From contig NW_019211458.1 of assembly GCF_002443255.2 (NCBI RefSeq), forward strand, positions 39,627,897 to 39,691,896: a stretch of 64,000 nucleotides of DNA, given 5' to 3'. Position numbers and translations under genes: made by a program. The notes under the pieces were generated by a model. That model did not search any database. It was not told where the DNA came from and worked only from the letters and a program-made list of their open reading frames with translations. Source of the DNA: Varroa destructor. Lineage: Eukaryota > Arthropoda > Arachnida > Mesostigmata > Varroidae. Positions 48,901 through 62,573 of this stretch are shown piece after piece (within the stretch, counting starts at the first letter, position 1; every line of letters begins with the position of its first letter).

Positions 48901-51900
48901 ACATCATCGACATGATCTAATGTTCATATAGGACTTATATATGTAATCGATATACGCTTAATTCATACATGCCCCATATGAACATGATACGGGTGGCTAT
49001 TACAGGCATCAGAAGTACGTCGACTACACAAGGACTAAAAGTATTTCGATGTGCCGCTGCTTGTATTATCCGATGTATTGATTACCGTAAACTCATGTCA
49101 CTAGGTGTACATCAAGATGGTGGTAGAGGAATTAAGTACTGTGTAATATTAGCTACGTATGTACTATTCGACACATCATCAATACAAAAAAACTTGACGA
49201 TATCAGAAGACGAGTAATACAAAGCTAATGGTTTTGTTGCTGCTGCTGCCCCCCGTGACACCTTTCGTGACTTTCGTGGCTAGTAGTACTACAGTTACTT
49301 GCACATCGTCCGCTCAGTCAGGCTGACTCAGGACCGTCTGGCCGAGGTCGCGCTGCACAGCATCTCGTCACAGATACACACATATACTATGCTAGAACGC
49401 AGTTAGTGTACATTTTAACCTTGCTGTTGCTGTTAGAGTGGCTTTCGTTGCCGCTACGTGTTGATTGGTACCTTGAAGCAGAAGACAGAAAGGCGCTTGG
49501 AGCGCCCCCGTTTTCGTCTTTGGTGCCAATGCGCCCTTCCAGCATCGTCCCTGTCCGCCGGCGATGCCCTATGTAGGGCCCCGGGTGTCCCATTTTAGAC
49601 GCGTCATCCCCGCGCGCCTGCCTAGGGCGTTGAACGCTATGCGACGGCCTTTCATCTTGCTTCTGTGTGCTCAACCAGCCCGGGTGTCGGTTGGTCGGCC
49701 TTCGTCTGTTTGATATTTCACATAAATAGCCCGGGGCTGCTAGTGCAGTGACAGGGAGAGCCTACTTCCAACCGATGCCCCCTGTGCCTGTCTCTACAGA
49801 GGGAATCAAAGGCAGGTCCTAAAGGGTTCTTCGTTTATGGTGGTCGGGAGAGCAAGCTGCAAGGGGAAGAATTGAGAGTTAGAGGAAGAATGCCCCTTGA
49901 ATAGGGGCGTACGCGACAAAACGCGCATTGCAGACCAGTAGTGTACGAGCCAGACGCAGTAGTAGTTATTTGTCGCAGCTGAGTACTTTATTGTTGATTA
50001 GATCGATGAGACAAGTGCAATTGTGACAAGGCACAGTGCCGATCATTCAAAGTCATTGGGTGCCACTTTGATGAATTATTAAAAACAAAAATCGGTATAC
50101 GCAAAAATTCCTGATACGTTATATACGCAAGTAAGTTGTCTAGCATAGCTTGCTGAACAGCGACTGGCAGAAATATTCATATTTCGCGCAGTTGAAGGGT
50201 AGCGGCCGAATCCGCAGCGTTCAATGCGCCTATGCAGCTACCTTTAACGATGAGCGATTCTATTGTATAATGTATGTTATTGAGGATACATAATTATGAG
50301 CGAACATGGAGACAACTAAGCAAACACATGGAAAGGGCAACTTGAGCGTTACAACATACGCACATTACGCTTTTCAATATGGAAGAGAAAGGTTTCATTT
50401 TCATGAACATAAAGAGGAGATATGTTGAAGGCAGTCATGATGAGCCATTCATAGACAGGCGTGGTTTTACTTTAATAAATACACTTCACCGCGAATTCAG
50501 TCGCAGTTATGGTTAGCGTCACTATGCCCATTACGGCAAAGGCGAAGGTGACCTCTACGGGTCACCGGGAAGATAATATATGTTCCTCGTTGAATATATA
50601 TCATATTGCTGTAAACTTACGCTTATTCAATCAGTGAAGTGTTGGCTGGGAAATCACATTATCTTCACGCCATTTTCCTAACATTTTTGGATGCCACTGT
50701 GTCAAAGTGAACAGTGATGATACGGGTGCACTGAACAGACGTTCGTTTTCATGCAAATAAGCAACTCGGATTTATTTCGATTCCATACAGCACCTAACAA
50801 ATGCTTTTTCTACGTGATAGTTTCGCTAAGCTCATACCAGTTTCGCGTGTAAATTTGCACAGTTGCGTGAAGTTGGGTGAGCACAGACGCTTTGTATGGG
50901 GTTTGGGGTTCTGAGGGGGTATGCGATGATCACGCTTTGCTTGCTAGCGGACGTGCAGGCGAAAGCCTTTAGAGCCGCATGACCAGGCTGAAAGGTTACC
51001 AATGAAAGTAGTAGCCAGATGAGTTTTCAGAGATATACTTGCTCTAAGGCCGGTACACGAGACTTGGGTACTGAGTTAGCATGAAAAGCGAGGATGACGA
51101 GGCCGGGCAGCTCAAGCCGACTCTCCGCAAAGCATATGCGCAGGGTGTGAGACGCATGATGTATTTGCCAAAAGTTAAAGGATATCAATAGAGATGACTG
51201 GGGCACCAACTCGTCGACGGTGTCTTTCGGTGGCCTTTCATCTTGCCGCCGGCGGCATATCACCCATTCAGGCTTCCTCATTCGTGTTTCTCGCGCTTTT
51301 GCGTCCACACTTCCCTCTCAACCCTACACTAACTCATATTCGATCGGCAGATCCCAATTCGTTCTGCACACTTCACCCCTCTCTGCCATCACCGCCCCTC
51401 CGATCGGAGCTTTACTTTTGCTCTTATTCATGTGCTCGTATTTAGCAGTAGTAGAACCCCAACATCTCCACCGCCAGAGGTGATATCGAACTACACAGAA
51501 AGATGAACGCTTTCGTGAGGGATTCGGTTGAGAGAAGCAATAGGAAAACATTGCGACGCCTCAGATGAAGGAGTCGATGCCGAAAAGTCTCCATGATGAG
51601 TAAGCCTGAACGGCGAACAGCCATGCTAATGCTCGGGCTGGCGAGTACACTTCACCATGTAGCATGCAGTAGCTGTTTATTTAAAGGTGTATCTCAATCA
51701 GCATGACCGGCAGCATACTGGCTGTGGCCAAGGAACGGAACCTCACTACTGAAGTTTGGCCGATCGCTTCACGAGTTCCCCATAAAGCTTTCTCTTTTAG
51801 AGAGCCTGCGAATGCACAAAGCACACAGCTCGGGGCGCGATCAGGCCGTACAGGGACTTGTTCTTCTGTGGCCGTTTGTCACTGCTGAAATTTACCTTCG

Positions 51901-52862
51901 CTGGCGGAATTGAAACTGTTTATATGGAGATGGGTTGATTAGTGTAATTTAGGTCGACATCGTTATCTAACGAATCGGCGGCCCGTTAATTTGACAGAGA
52001 TGTTTGATGATGCCATCGGCATATCATACGAGAGCAACTGAAGAACAACGTTGAGTTAACCAACAGTAGAAAAATTGTAGCGGCAACAATGGTACGAGGT
52101 CAAACTCAAAGTTTATTGATCATGCAAAACAACAACTTAAATAGATGACGTGCATATGGTGCATGAATAGATGGACCTTTAAGACGAACGGAAGATTGCT
52201 CAGCGGTTCCTTTTCCGAAGTATTGTACTTTCAACGGTCTCGTAAGTAAACTCGTTCCAAAAATCGGTGCGCTGTCAAAGGCCAAAAGATCTAAATCATG
52301 AGTGGTGTATTGCAACTGGCTATCCAGTGGAGCGTCTCAGAATCTGGGCTCTCTACAATGTGGTATTATCGTACTCTTTCCCCATTTTCGCCAGCTATTG
52401 ACCCGGTTCCCTGTTCGTTTCGTCGGTTACTCTGCGCTGTTCAGTGACTGACCGTGGTTGCGCGCATTTTGGACCCTTTGGACAAGAACGATAAGAAGGA
52501 GCTGGAGGCAAAAGGAAGGTGATGTCGAAATTGCAGCGCGTCAACAGCACGCTAGCGACGAAGACGACGCTGATGATGACGATGTGAACGAGGAAGTCTC
52601 GATGCCTCGAGCTACAGCTTCGCTGGTTCCGTTCCCTGCCTTGATCCCGAGCGCAGTTGCAACGGCAACGGCAACGGCAAAAGCAGTTGCTTCCGATTCG
52701 ATACGTGAAAGCTGCATATGTGCGTTTGCACGTGGCACCTCTGTTCCCAAGAGTGATTTTCTGTTGACGCTTCCCTTTTCTGTCAATCCAGAATACGAGT
52801 ATCCTTTCGTACGCAAAGTACAACGTATGAGGCGATAACTATATGTGTGTGTATGTGTTCGC

Positions 52863-53109
52863 ATATATATATATATATATGTACTGGTACGTATTTTCAA
52901 AATGTTGCAACCTTATCCATCGGCTTACTGCTATGGAGGTGCGCATCCATGTCCCAACGCATATCTATCCTTACCACCCAAGCTAGTTTCCTTCTCCCTC
53001 CCTCCCTCTCTCTCCCTCTTTGTCCATCTATCGATCTATCTGTCTCTATCTCCCGGAAACGGTCTCTCTCTCTCTCTCACACTCTCTCTCTCTCTCTCTC
53101 TCTCTCTAT
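52863..53109. repeat. (AT)9 and (CT)n microsatellite tract
   Basis: An AT run at 52863-52880 is followed from about 52991 by an interrupted CT/CCCT tract. The cleanest CT stretches are at about 53062-53078 and 53083-53107. Serine- and leucine-rich frames here are translations of the repeat, not proteins. Confidence 0.95.
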
Positions 53110-53921
53110 CGCACTTAGATTGGCTGCGCAACGTTTGTTCGTCTTGCTGAGGGATAAGGTTGCCTCTTTTCTCGATTTCTCGAAAAGCGGATGCTATTTT
53201 CACTCAAACGCTATCCGTTATTACTCTACCCCACGACCTTTGCTTCTGATCCTTTGACACCGCCACGCTCCCGTTTCGTGTTCGACCATACTTCTCGTCA
53301 ATCCGATCCGACGTTCTCCACAACCGAAAATAACACGCGACGAGAATCTTCGTTCGTTGGTTTTGTATACGCTTGCCGACGGAAGCGTACTCCGATTAGT
53401 CTGCGTCTTCTGTGCATCCCAGCAGCTGCCGAAGCCCGTTCTGCATCACTGACTTCTAGGGACAACGGCCTAAAGGGCGACAGGATGGGTTTGGAAGATA
53501 GCGGGCAGACAGGCAAGCACGGACAAAGAATGGATACGATGGTCCTCCGCTCGGTGAGAGTGCTGGCAGACGCAAACGCGCTCACTTTTCCCCGCACGAT
53601 CAAACACTTACAGCCAGCCACTGCCGCTCAATCATACGCTACCCCATAGTCAGCCAGCCATCGTCGAGTAGTAAGTCGACGACATGACTTCGTCGTTCTC
53701 TTTTGCTTGCTTCTGACTTTCCTGTCATCGTTGTGTGCTAGCCGCTGCAGCTCCTCGGCGTACCGCTCATTCATTCGATTCCGCTACCGCCGCATAGAGC
53801 GCCGACTGAGCGCCGAATTCCAGCAAGAAGATAGCAGCTTCAGTTCCATATTGGAGCCCTCGGGCGACGAGTTTGTTTCGATGTTTCGGCAGGGGCGCCA
53901 GCTTTGATCTCAATCTCACAG

Positions 53922-54164
53922 TCGGCGGTGGTCGTGTTCCCGTGGTGGAATGGGCTGACGACAGGCGCTCCTCAACTAGCCAATCCCGCCACCGTTCTCT
54001 CGATTTCGGCTCATGGACCCCAAATGCGCCTTCTCTACACAGCAGCCCTGGTCTCTCAGATCCACCCTCATCCTGTTTTAGCCAGCAGCAGCGGCGGCAG
54101 AAGCAGGAGCGGTCCAGCGGTGCGTCGAGAGCGTTCTGCTTGCCTAGCTGTTGGGTTAATAAAG
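53922..54164 (+). CDS. Weak candidate internal exon in a GC-rich island
   Basis: Between an acceptor-like TCTCACAG and a donor-like AAAG|GTACAC, one frame is open for 80 codons and reads protein-like (RRSSTSQSRHRSLDFGSWTP). Another frame is also open across it, so the support is slight. No family is recognised. Confidence 0.15.
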
Positions 54165-55505
54165 GTACACACTATACGAAGCATACCCCGGAGCAGAGCC
54201 CAGCGCGTCCATCGGTTGACCACCACGGCCAAGTGGGTGCAGCTGAGGTATCAAGACGAGAGCGCAAGCACACATGAGTAAGCATGGGTATACTGCAAGT
54301 GGGTTCCTTTACAGCTATAAATGGCGGTGTAGTGCCTTTTATCTGACAGATAACTGGCCTGGATAGGAACCTAGGTACTAAAATCTAACATTATTATCAC
54401 TATAATGGGTAACACAGTGCATTTGGCTAATTGAAGGCATCGCTACCACAGAGCTATTACACTTTATGGTGGATTTCTAATAAAGAAGACAACAGAGGAT
54501 TCCTATACTTAAAAGGCTTATCAATGGACCTTTTTTTTTTTCAAACACTATCTATCGCTTCATATGCGTATAGCCCTAATATCATTCACCTTATCATTCA
54601 TTTTATCAGGTACCTAATCTTGAGAGATTCATATTGGTAACCCACGTCTATGGGCCCACTCTGTCTGCGCATTTGTCAAGGCCACCCACCCGCTACAAGT
54701 CGCTACCGGCTTCTGGACTCTAAAGTATTCGGCCTTCGGCAGCTGACTGACGAGGCAGGCAAAACAGACATGAAAGCTGGCAGCCCAACAGCCAGTAGCA
54801 GTCGCAATGCCGCTGGTGGTCGTCGTCGTGGTGATGAAGGCGACGGGAGCCATAGCTGTTCCAGATGCCTGTGTCTGTCTTTCCATGTGTATGGAAGCGC
54901 CGCTGTACCAAAATGTCCACAGAGGATGTGCGCCCTGGGGCACGAGCCTTCATTGGCGGAATTCTGCCGCGGGCCAAGTCCGCCCCCTCCTTTTACAGCG
55001 CCTAAGCCAAGATCCACCAACAACGTCACAGCCCGAAGCGCCACTCCATACTGGCAGCAGTGGCCCCCTCCTGCAGCCACATCCACTTTTGATCCCTGAA
55101 GAAGCGAACCGCCTATGCCAGCCCCCCATTGCGCTCACAGCAACCGGCCTCTCTCAGTCGTTCTCCACTCGCGTGCCCGCTGCCGTCCCCATGGGAAGAG
55201 ACAGCAACATTGTATCAGCAGGGACGAAGGACTACTAGTGGGGCCCTTCCGACACTTTTCGTTCTCGAGTTGTTTTTCACCACGCACGACGATTTGGCCG
55301 AGAGCAGCAGGAGCCCATACCACCCGAATACTACTACTGCTACAACTAGTACACTGACACGAAGCTCGCCTGAAGCTCCAGGATCTAGCTGCCGGCCGTT
55401 GCGGCCCTGGCGCTTACCGCGTGCAGAGCGCAAAGCAGGAGTCTAAGGGGACATGTACAGACCGACGCTCCGCTGTTCCGGGCGCCTGCCAAAGCGAGAG
55501 AGGCC

Positions 55506-55721
55506 ATGCGAGGTAACGAGCAGGAATTGGAAGGACAGAGGCCCGCGATGAGAGAGATGAGGTATAGTCCCCCAGTTCTCATTCCTCACTCTGAAAGAGG
55601 AGCAAACGAGCGAGCAAGTGAGAACAGTTTGGCCTCAGGCGTCGCCTCAAGGAACTCCGAAGTCCTTGGAGGCTCTATGAGCCAGTGTAGTCTAGGGTCT
55701 CATCGCTTTGAAGATCCCTAG
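55506..55721 (+). CDS. Possible small ORF, 71 aa
   Basis: An ATG in GCCATGC context opens a charged, Ser/Glu/Arg-rich frame (MRGNEQELEGQRPAMREM, ending SLGSHRFEDP). It lies at the end of a GC-rich island. It is coding-like in composition, but of unknown family and possibly chance. Confidence 0.18.
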   Translation: MRGNEQELEGQRPAMREMRYSPPVLIPHSERGANERASENSLASGVASRNSEVLGGSMSQCSLGSHRFEDP

Positions 55722-58700
55722 CGAGGACGTCTAGCGAGGAGCGACCAACGAAGAGTGACCGATTTCGCCTGTCTGCTTGCCTGCGCGCTCGTCGTTCACC
55801 ACTGCCGCTGCCGCCGTAGCCGTCGGCGAGAGTTGCGCCGGTGGGTGGCTGCTGCGATTTGTATACCCGCGTATATTAGAAAGCGAGACGGAAGGAACAT
55901 CTATTGTCCCTCTTCCTTCTCATGGTTGTCATGTCTCTTTTGCCCGCCCGTGCGCAAGCTCATGTGAGTATCTGATGGTTAGGTCCTGTCATGTGTATGA
56001 TCTTGCAGTAAGTAGAAACCATACGATTATAATGATTCTGGTTGATAGGTATCTGGTCTGAATCTACGACTAGTTTGACTGTCGGCATATTTGCAGCTGC
56101 CAATAGTCGAAAGCTGCACAGAACCGTCGGCGCTTGAGGCATGACACATTTACTTTAAGGCACTACCACTCACTTGGGCTGGCATACTTTATTATTTTTT
56201 ATTAGCCATTGGTTTAAATTCGGACTACTTAAGCACGTTCGAATGAAGTACCTGAACGTGTTCACATCTATGCGGACTTCAATATCCCCAAAATATCGGA
56301 GGCTGCAGGTGCCGTAATGAGCGCCACTTGCGCCCCCGATATTATTTTGTTCATTTGTAATAGATATGAGGTGTTTGACCAATTAGCCTATGACTATATA
56401 ATATTGGATGTGCACAGGTGTACTACTATAATGTGGAGACACTAACCTCAGCCGATAATTACTTAAATGCAATCACAGTTTATTTAAATTTCGCTTTTTG
56501 GAAGTGTTTTAGAAACAAAATATAATAAAACATTGGCTTTGCCAAATTGGCCAACTTCAACACGTTCTACTACCCTCTTCCTTTGTCCTAGATTCACTAA
56601 TTTACGAAGTGTTCCAGGGTTCTTTGCGATTTTTGACTGGCAACGACAATAGGAGACTGATTCAACATGCATGTATACGCATCGAAACACGCCGACGGAC
56701 GTTCGTGCACCACGTATGTAATCGCCCAGAATCCGCTGCTATTGAAACGTGTTGATCATTCATATGCGATGTCGGCTCCAATCAACGCTGACCAGGACGG
56801 CCAGTCCAGTCGGCTTAGTCATCCGACAACTGGCTGAGGGCACTGTAAGATCACGAGTATCCCCCAAGGCAGAACTGGGAAGGCCCCGTCTGTTGGCCCC
56901 TGCCTTGCAGTCACATGGCAGTCAAAGGCGGGGACTGACTGTAGCGGTGTGTTACTGCTGCTGCTGCTGGCGGCTGCAAAAGCCATAGCTGGCGTCAAGT
57001 CCCCTCTGTTTGTCGTCCATTCACCGCATTTTCCCATTTTTCCCTATCCATGGATAGTGACCACCGCTGTGGTGTCCGTTCCGGATGACGATGGTTCGCG
57101 GCAAGCCTCCGGCTGGTTCCCGTTACCCCTTATCCGTTGCTGCCCACGGTGGAGCGTTAGCAGCAGCGCCTAGTGCAAGGAGATCCGACTAGGCGTCCGC
57201 TTTTCTGTACGTCCGTGAGTCTGTCCGTCAGCCGGCTCGCTGGTGGAGTCGCACCCGCCCGGGGGCATATCGGATAAAAACCTTGTTAGAGATGTCGGCC
57301 TTTGCCTTCCCAGCAAGCTGGTAGCGGCTTCAGTGGCGGCGGCAGTAGCCGGTGCAGCCACCGACGCCTTGCCGGGGTTTGCCGCGGGGCAAATAATACA
57401 ACTATATAGAGTTTGCTGGAATATTTGGTGCTAGAGATGAGAGCATTAGATGGCAGCAGCAGGCAGCGGTAGCAAGGGTGGCGCGGAGGCTGTGGCAGTA
57501 CTACCATCCCGCCCCCGAGGCAGCCAGTCAACCGCCGGCTGGCCAGCAGTTCTCGAAAACGGGGTTGCTTCGAAGGGATAGATGGCGGATGCCTGCGGCC
57601 ATGCTCAGCACCCGCTTCCAATTGTGCCCCCTACGCCCCATTTGAAGCCGCCCCCGTCGGCCCCCTTTTTTCGACTTGCTAAGGCCGCCTTAGGGGCAAA
57701 GGAGGCTCTTTCCAGAGCCGACTATCCTGAAGCAAGCCCGACGCACCCAACCTCACTCTCAGGCTACCGAGAGGGTACGGCAGATGGTCGATAGATAAAT
57801 GATGCTGATTAGTGAACACATACGGTGCAACAATTTACTAATACCGTTAACGTAAAGCGCACGTAAAACAGCAGTATACAGCGTGGAATGTGGGCCGTAC
57901 ATAATTCTAACCCATTGGCAGTGCTATACGGCAGGATCGCATAACAAAATGCTGTTGTTATTGTTGTTGCTATGTTATTTAAAAGACAAATAGAAGCCGG
58001 TTAGATATGAGCAATGCAGAAGGCAAATGTAGAAAACAATTTTTAAGGATTTAACTAATTTTCGCAAGACAAAGCGTGAGAAAAGGACTAAGTATGGTAG
58101 GCTACGCTGGTGCAGTACACCATTACTCATGCGGGCCATCGCCTGTGGCGTTGATGATTTCACTAGTTAATCTTCCTAGTAAACTTCAGAATAAACCAGA
58201 TTTTTAGAGCAAGGTGACTCGAGCGGTAAACTTGCTGACATAAAACATTTTTCGAGTTAATCTAAGTTTTTTACATTGCAAAAGTTTTCCCCTGCATATT
58301 TTAAAAATGAGAAAAAAAAATAAGTTGGTTATAAAAGGCATCTTTGGAAAGCAGTAGACAAATTTTGGCGACTTTTCAAAAAACTAAAAGATTTTTAAAT
58401 AGCTAGAATGTTTCTATGCGTAAATGTGTCATTCAGGAAGATCTCGTCTATGTTATTAAGTGTCGTCAATATAACAAGATATAAAGGCATGATGATCGAG
58501 TCGGCATACCTTTAGAAGGGGCATATCGAAATCGTAATCGAAATTAGTACATTGGCTATAGTAAAATAATGGTTTTACAAAGTGATTTGTGCAATTTAAA
58601 GATAAACGAGGTAAAAAAAATTCTAATGATTTTTACATTATTGGGACAGTTGTATCGAAATTCACTGGCCGAGATTGCCTCCATTATTACTGTTTGCCTT

Positions 58701-59123
58701 GGCTTCAAAGGTGTCAGCGCATATTCCTCGCTAGACTGGAAAGCGTCCCCACGCCCAATATGAGTACAATTGCCGCAGCTGAGTACGAAGGTAAGTATAT
58801 GTAGCCAGCTGGGCCAATTCATAGTGCTATCAACCCAATACTTGGCGTAAGCCATATTCGTATAATATTGTCCATAGCGTTAATAAATCGGAGTATAAAA
58901 CAAATAATCTCTCCCTAATGTCTTTTGATACGACGTAACGTCGTCCCGCTTACACTGATCGCTGGTAACCGTCAGCAGCCGCCGTCGCATGCTCGAACTG
59001 CTACTGCTGCCAATACAACAATCAAGGAACAGTTCATTATCATAGTTGTAACACTTATTATAGGTGCTATATTGTCATTGTGTGTGATACCGCTAATTTG
59101 ACTACAGTGGGAGTTCATATGCG

Positions 59124-59315
59124 ATGGATCCCTCCCAACATTGGCCTGCTTTGGATTTTGCTATTGCCGCTGCTGCTGCCAAAACGAGACTAACTACGTG
59201 GCAAGGAAGGCTGGCGGCACCGAGCGACAGAATCATGAGTATAGCGGGCGCCCCCGTCTTAGTCCCTCCTGAGCGTCCGGCTCCCATTCTCTCTATTCCT
59301 ATTTCTCCGTTTTAG
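59124..59315 (+). CDS. Possible small ORF, 63 aa
   Basis: An ATG in a good context (GCGATGG) opens a frame with an alanine run from GCT triplets and a proline-rich end. No family is recognised. Confidence 0.15.
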   Translation: MDPSQHWPALDFAIAAAAAKTRLTTWQGRLAAPSDRIMSIAGAPVLVPPERPAPILSIPISPF

Positions 59316-62300
59316 TAGCGTTCACTTCCGTCCTCAACCGCGTATAGACTTCAGGGTGGAGGCTGGGGTACGAGTTTCAGTGGCGCTGGTGGCGGTAATG
59401 CCGAAGGTAGAGAATTTAGGTGGCAAGCGCGAACAGTAGGTAGTCAGTGAAACCATCCGTGTCGGGCTGAAAGAATGGGGTAGGTGTGTGTTTCTCGGAT
59501 GAACGCGGGGCCACGCGCGGCGGTACGGCGACAGGAGAAAAGAGGCGCACGTAAGGGTGGCGAAGGGAGCAGAGGGTGCCGGTGGTGATGGTGCTGTCGA
59601 TAGTGGCAAGGCGTCACGACCTGCCTGAGGCGGTGCGCGAGTTGGCTGCTGACGGACCTCGGTAGGAGCTGCTTCGAATGTGGCATGAGGCAGCACACAA
59701 ACGCGCACACATACGTACACAGACGCAAGCCTGGGGGTTCAACTTGACGGGGGCATGGCAGTAAGCAGAGGATTTCAGCAGGGAGATGACGGGCTTGACG
59801 CATTCCCCCTCGTCCGGGTTTCTTCTCCGCTCAAGAAGAGGGAAAACGGGGACAAGGTAAGGGGAGGGCAAGGCCAGGGGGCGTGTTTATCTTAGATATG
59901 GCGCCACCCGCCCGAGGCGCCGCTGATCTGCAAAGCTACGGGGCCGTCTGCGCCTGCTGAAACGAAAGGGATATACCGGAGAAGCGGCTAGCGAGAGAAA
60001 GGGAGTGCTACTAGAAGCCATGAAGGAAGGCTAGTGGAGAAGCTTAGGAGCCAAGAGGGGAAAGAAGGAATAGTTTTGCGGACCTCACAAGGAAGAGCTC
60101 CGTGCCCACTCCTGAATCTCTAGTGCGCGCTGGCGATCCTGTTCACCTCAATGTGCGTAAGTAGCTTGTATATTACTAGCTATCATTTATTCGTCCACCC
60201 CCTATAGACGAACATTCGAAATATAATCATGGCCAAATTCGACTCCTCTCGTGTTTGCCCACACTCCAGTTCACGCTAGAACCGGCTCGAAGTGCGCACA
60301 TTGTACAAGCAGACGTCGAGGCTGACATTTCGAATAACAACAATCGACGACGCGGGCTTGCATTAGCCCGAGATTGAGTGCCGTAAAGGATATCGGCGAA
60401 ATATCTGTGTCCTTTGTTAGGTCAATGAGCGTGTTGATGCGTTAGCCTAACATTTCCGAATATAATTAGTAGTGAGTGCGTATTTTCATAAGACTATCGC
60501 ACTCTGTTTACGCAAACGTTAAATTAGCGCCAATTGCAATGACGTACAGTTAGATGAGCTAAGAGTAGATGAAACTTTAATAACACAAAAGGGGAGCAGA
60601 TGTTGCACTTGGTTACAGTGTGTTCTTCATAGGCTCAACAGGTGCTGAAGGTGCTGTTTCAACATAGCGCCGTTTCATCCTGTCTGCATACGCAAGGTTT
60701 CAGTCCCAGAAAAAACACTTTGGTCTACAGAGGCTGATGATTGGTTAAAATCAGGCGACATGTACAATCTTGCTGGCAGCCGTATATTTGTAAAGCCTTC
60801 ATTAGCAGTTTTCGCTGTCGAAAACGTTTTTACTAGATGCCTCGTAGTGGCCACCGAAATAACCCGGCATCCGGGCTCGGATTGCCAACAGAATATATTG
60901 AAATATTGAAAAAAATGACGAAAATAGCAAGATTTGTTGTTTTTTTTTCTGGTGCCGGTGCATTTACCATTCTTTTTTCTGTCTGTCGAAGTACTTGTGA
61001 TCGAACTCGGTTCCAGTACTAGGCTACAGTGATAAACCGTTCCATTCAGCCGATCTAGAAGACGAGTGAATTTCAGATAGCTATCGTGTGATCTGAAAGC
61101 AAATCAAATGTATAACGAGCAGTGCATGTTTGTTATATATATATCCAACGGGTACTTTAAATCACAAGGTTTGCCTAATATAGTCCTTTGATCATGCCTT
61201 ACCGATGCATTTCCTTATCGGTGCAGTGTGAGTTTATCAAAAACTACGAAGAACAATTACGCGGCACATAGATCCATGAGTTTTTACCAATGAAATAGAC
61301 ACTTTAGCATATTCTGGCGATACAGGTGAAAGGTTAGATTCGCTAGTAGGCTGATCCTCACATGCTGCTTTACAGACGTAAAGCTTCCTTTGTAAACAAA
61401 AACTGCTCGGAGTTACCTGCCAAAAGTGCTGGAGCATCCAGATCTGTCATGGATTTTGTGAGACCCCGTTCTGAAGTCTTGGTCATCCAGCCCTGTTTCA
61501 CAATGATGATTAGGTCACGTAGACTATGTTTGCCGATTAGCTAGCGTGCTTTCGACGTCATCGTATAGCAAACAGCTCTACGATGGCCTGCCCGTTCTCG
61601 CGTCTAGCAACGATGAATCGACTGTTATGGTGCAAAGGTGTAAATAGCAGAGAAAAGTTTGTGACCAACATTCGGTGACCGCAGCACCATCATCAAATTG
61701 ACGAAAAGGGGGTTTTCCATTCGGTCCATACGGTAGATATCAAAAGATCATCATTAACTGATGGGATATTACTGTCAAATCTGACAAGAACTTCGAAAAG
61801 CGTCACACCACGCTAGCGGCAGGAGCCGAACACTATTAACGGAGAGTGTCGAAACAACGCATTACGTCAACGGTCAGTATTTTCTGATTATTATATTTAG
61901 CTGACTTGAATGCTCTGCCGATCGAAAGCTGACTATAGATGCGCTAATTTTTTCTGAACGTTGGTTCAAAACTTACCATCTATCATTATCCAAAATAAAA
62001 GTAACATTTTAACAATAAACACCCCACCCGCCGCACATAGGATCTACACATATGTAGAGGATAATCATAACCTTACGACGATATTGTAGTTGATGAGTTA
62101 CATTATTCTATATCTCGATTTCCATAACATACATTGATTGCCATGTTATATACTTGTGTATAACAACGCGATCCTAGCTAGCTATACATATGCATGAGCG
62201 CATGCAGTTTCTCCGTATTATAAACGTATAGATAAGGAGGGGCGGCCAAATAAATAAACTATCTCTGCGGTTATCTGTTCCCGCTTAGGAGTGCTGCATG

Positions 62301-62378
62301 TCTGTCGCTTGAACGTGGATTAAATTGAAACGCCGTCAGTTGAGCGGCAACGTTCCAGTCATCAGGGCGGTCGTTTCG

Positions 62379-62573
62379 ATGAAGATGGCGCTTGCTGATG
62401 ATTATGGCGACGACAACGCTGATGATCGCGACAGAAAATCATCGCGAAATCGTGCAGCGGCCTATGACCAAAATTCAAGCGAAGCCAAAAACTATTTTCT
62501 GTTTACGTTACTACCGCCAGATTTAACACAAGCAGTAGTAGTCGACGCTGAAACGACGAAACGGTTGAATTAA
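62379..62573 (+). CDS. Possible small acidic ORF, 64 aa
   Basis: Two in-frame ATGs (62379 and 62385, the second in the strong context AAGATGG) open a frame with an acidic stretch (DDYGDDNADDRDRKSSRNR) and a more ordered end (YFLFTLLPPDLTQAVVVDAE). The composition suits an exon or a real small protein. I cannot identify it. Confidence 0.22.
   Translation: MKMALADDYGDDNADDRDRKSSRNRAAAYDQNSSEAKNYFLFTLLPPDLTQAVVVDAETTKRLN

Larger units (their letters stand above)
47900..60100. other. Mosaic of GC-rich islands, possible UTR exons or control DNA
   Basis: GC-rich islands at about 49.4-49.9, 51.0-51.5, 52.4-54.3, 54.6-55.9, 56.8-57.8 and 59.1-60.1 kb alternate with AT-rich DNA. Each is open in several frames on both strands, which is what GC-richness alone produces. 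They carry CAG/GCC triplets, CT repeats and several ATG small ORFs. I recognise no protein domain. They could be non-coding first exons, a long non-coding RNA, or enhancer clusters of a neighbouring gene. Confidence 0.35.

Noticed and set aside
52847..53257. Long Ser/Leu-rich frames around 53 kb
   Set aside because: They are translations of the AT and CT microsatellites.
54650..55238. Overlapping 140-150-codon frames on + and - in a GC-rich island
   Set aside because: Several frames on both strands are open at once, which points to few A/T-rich stop codons and not to coding.
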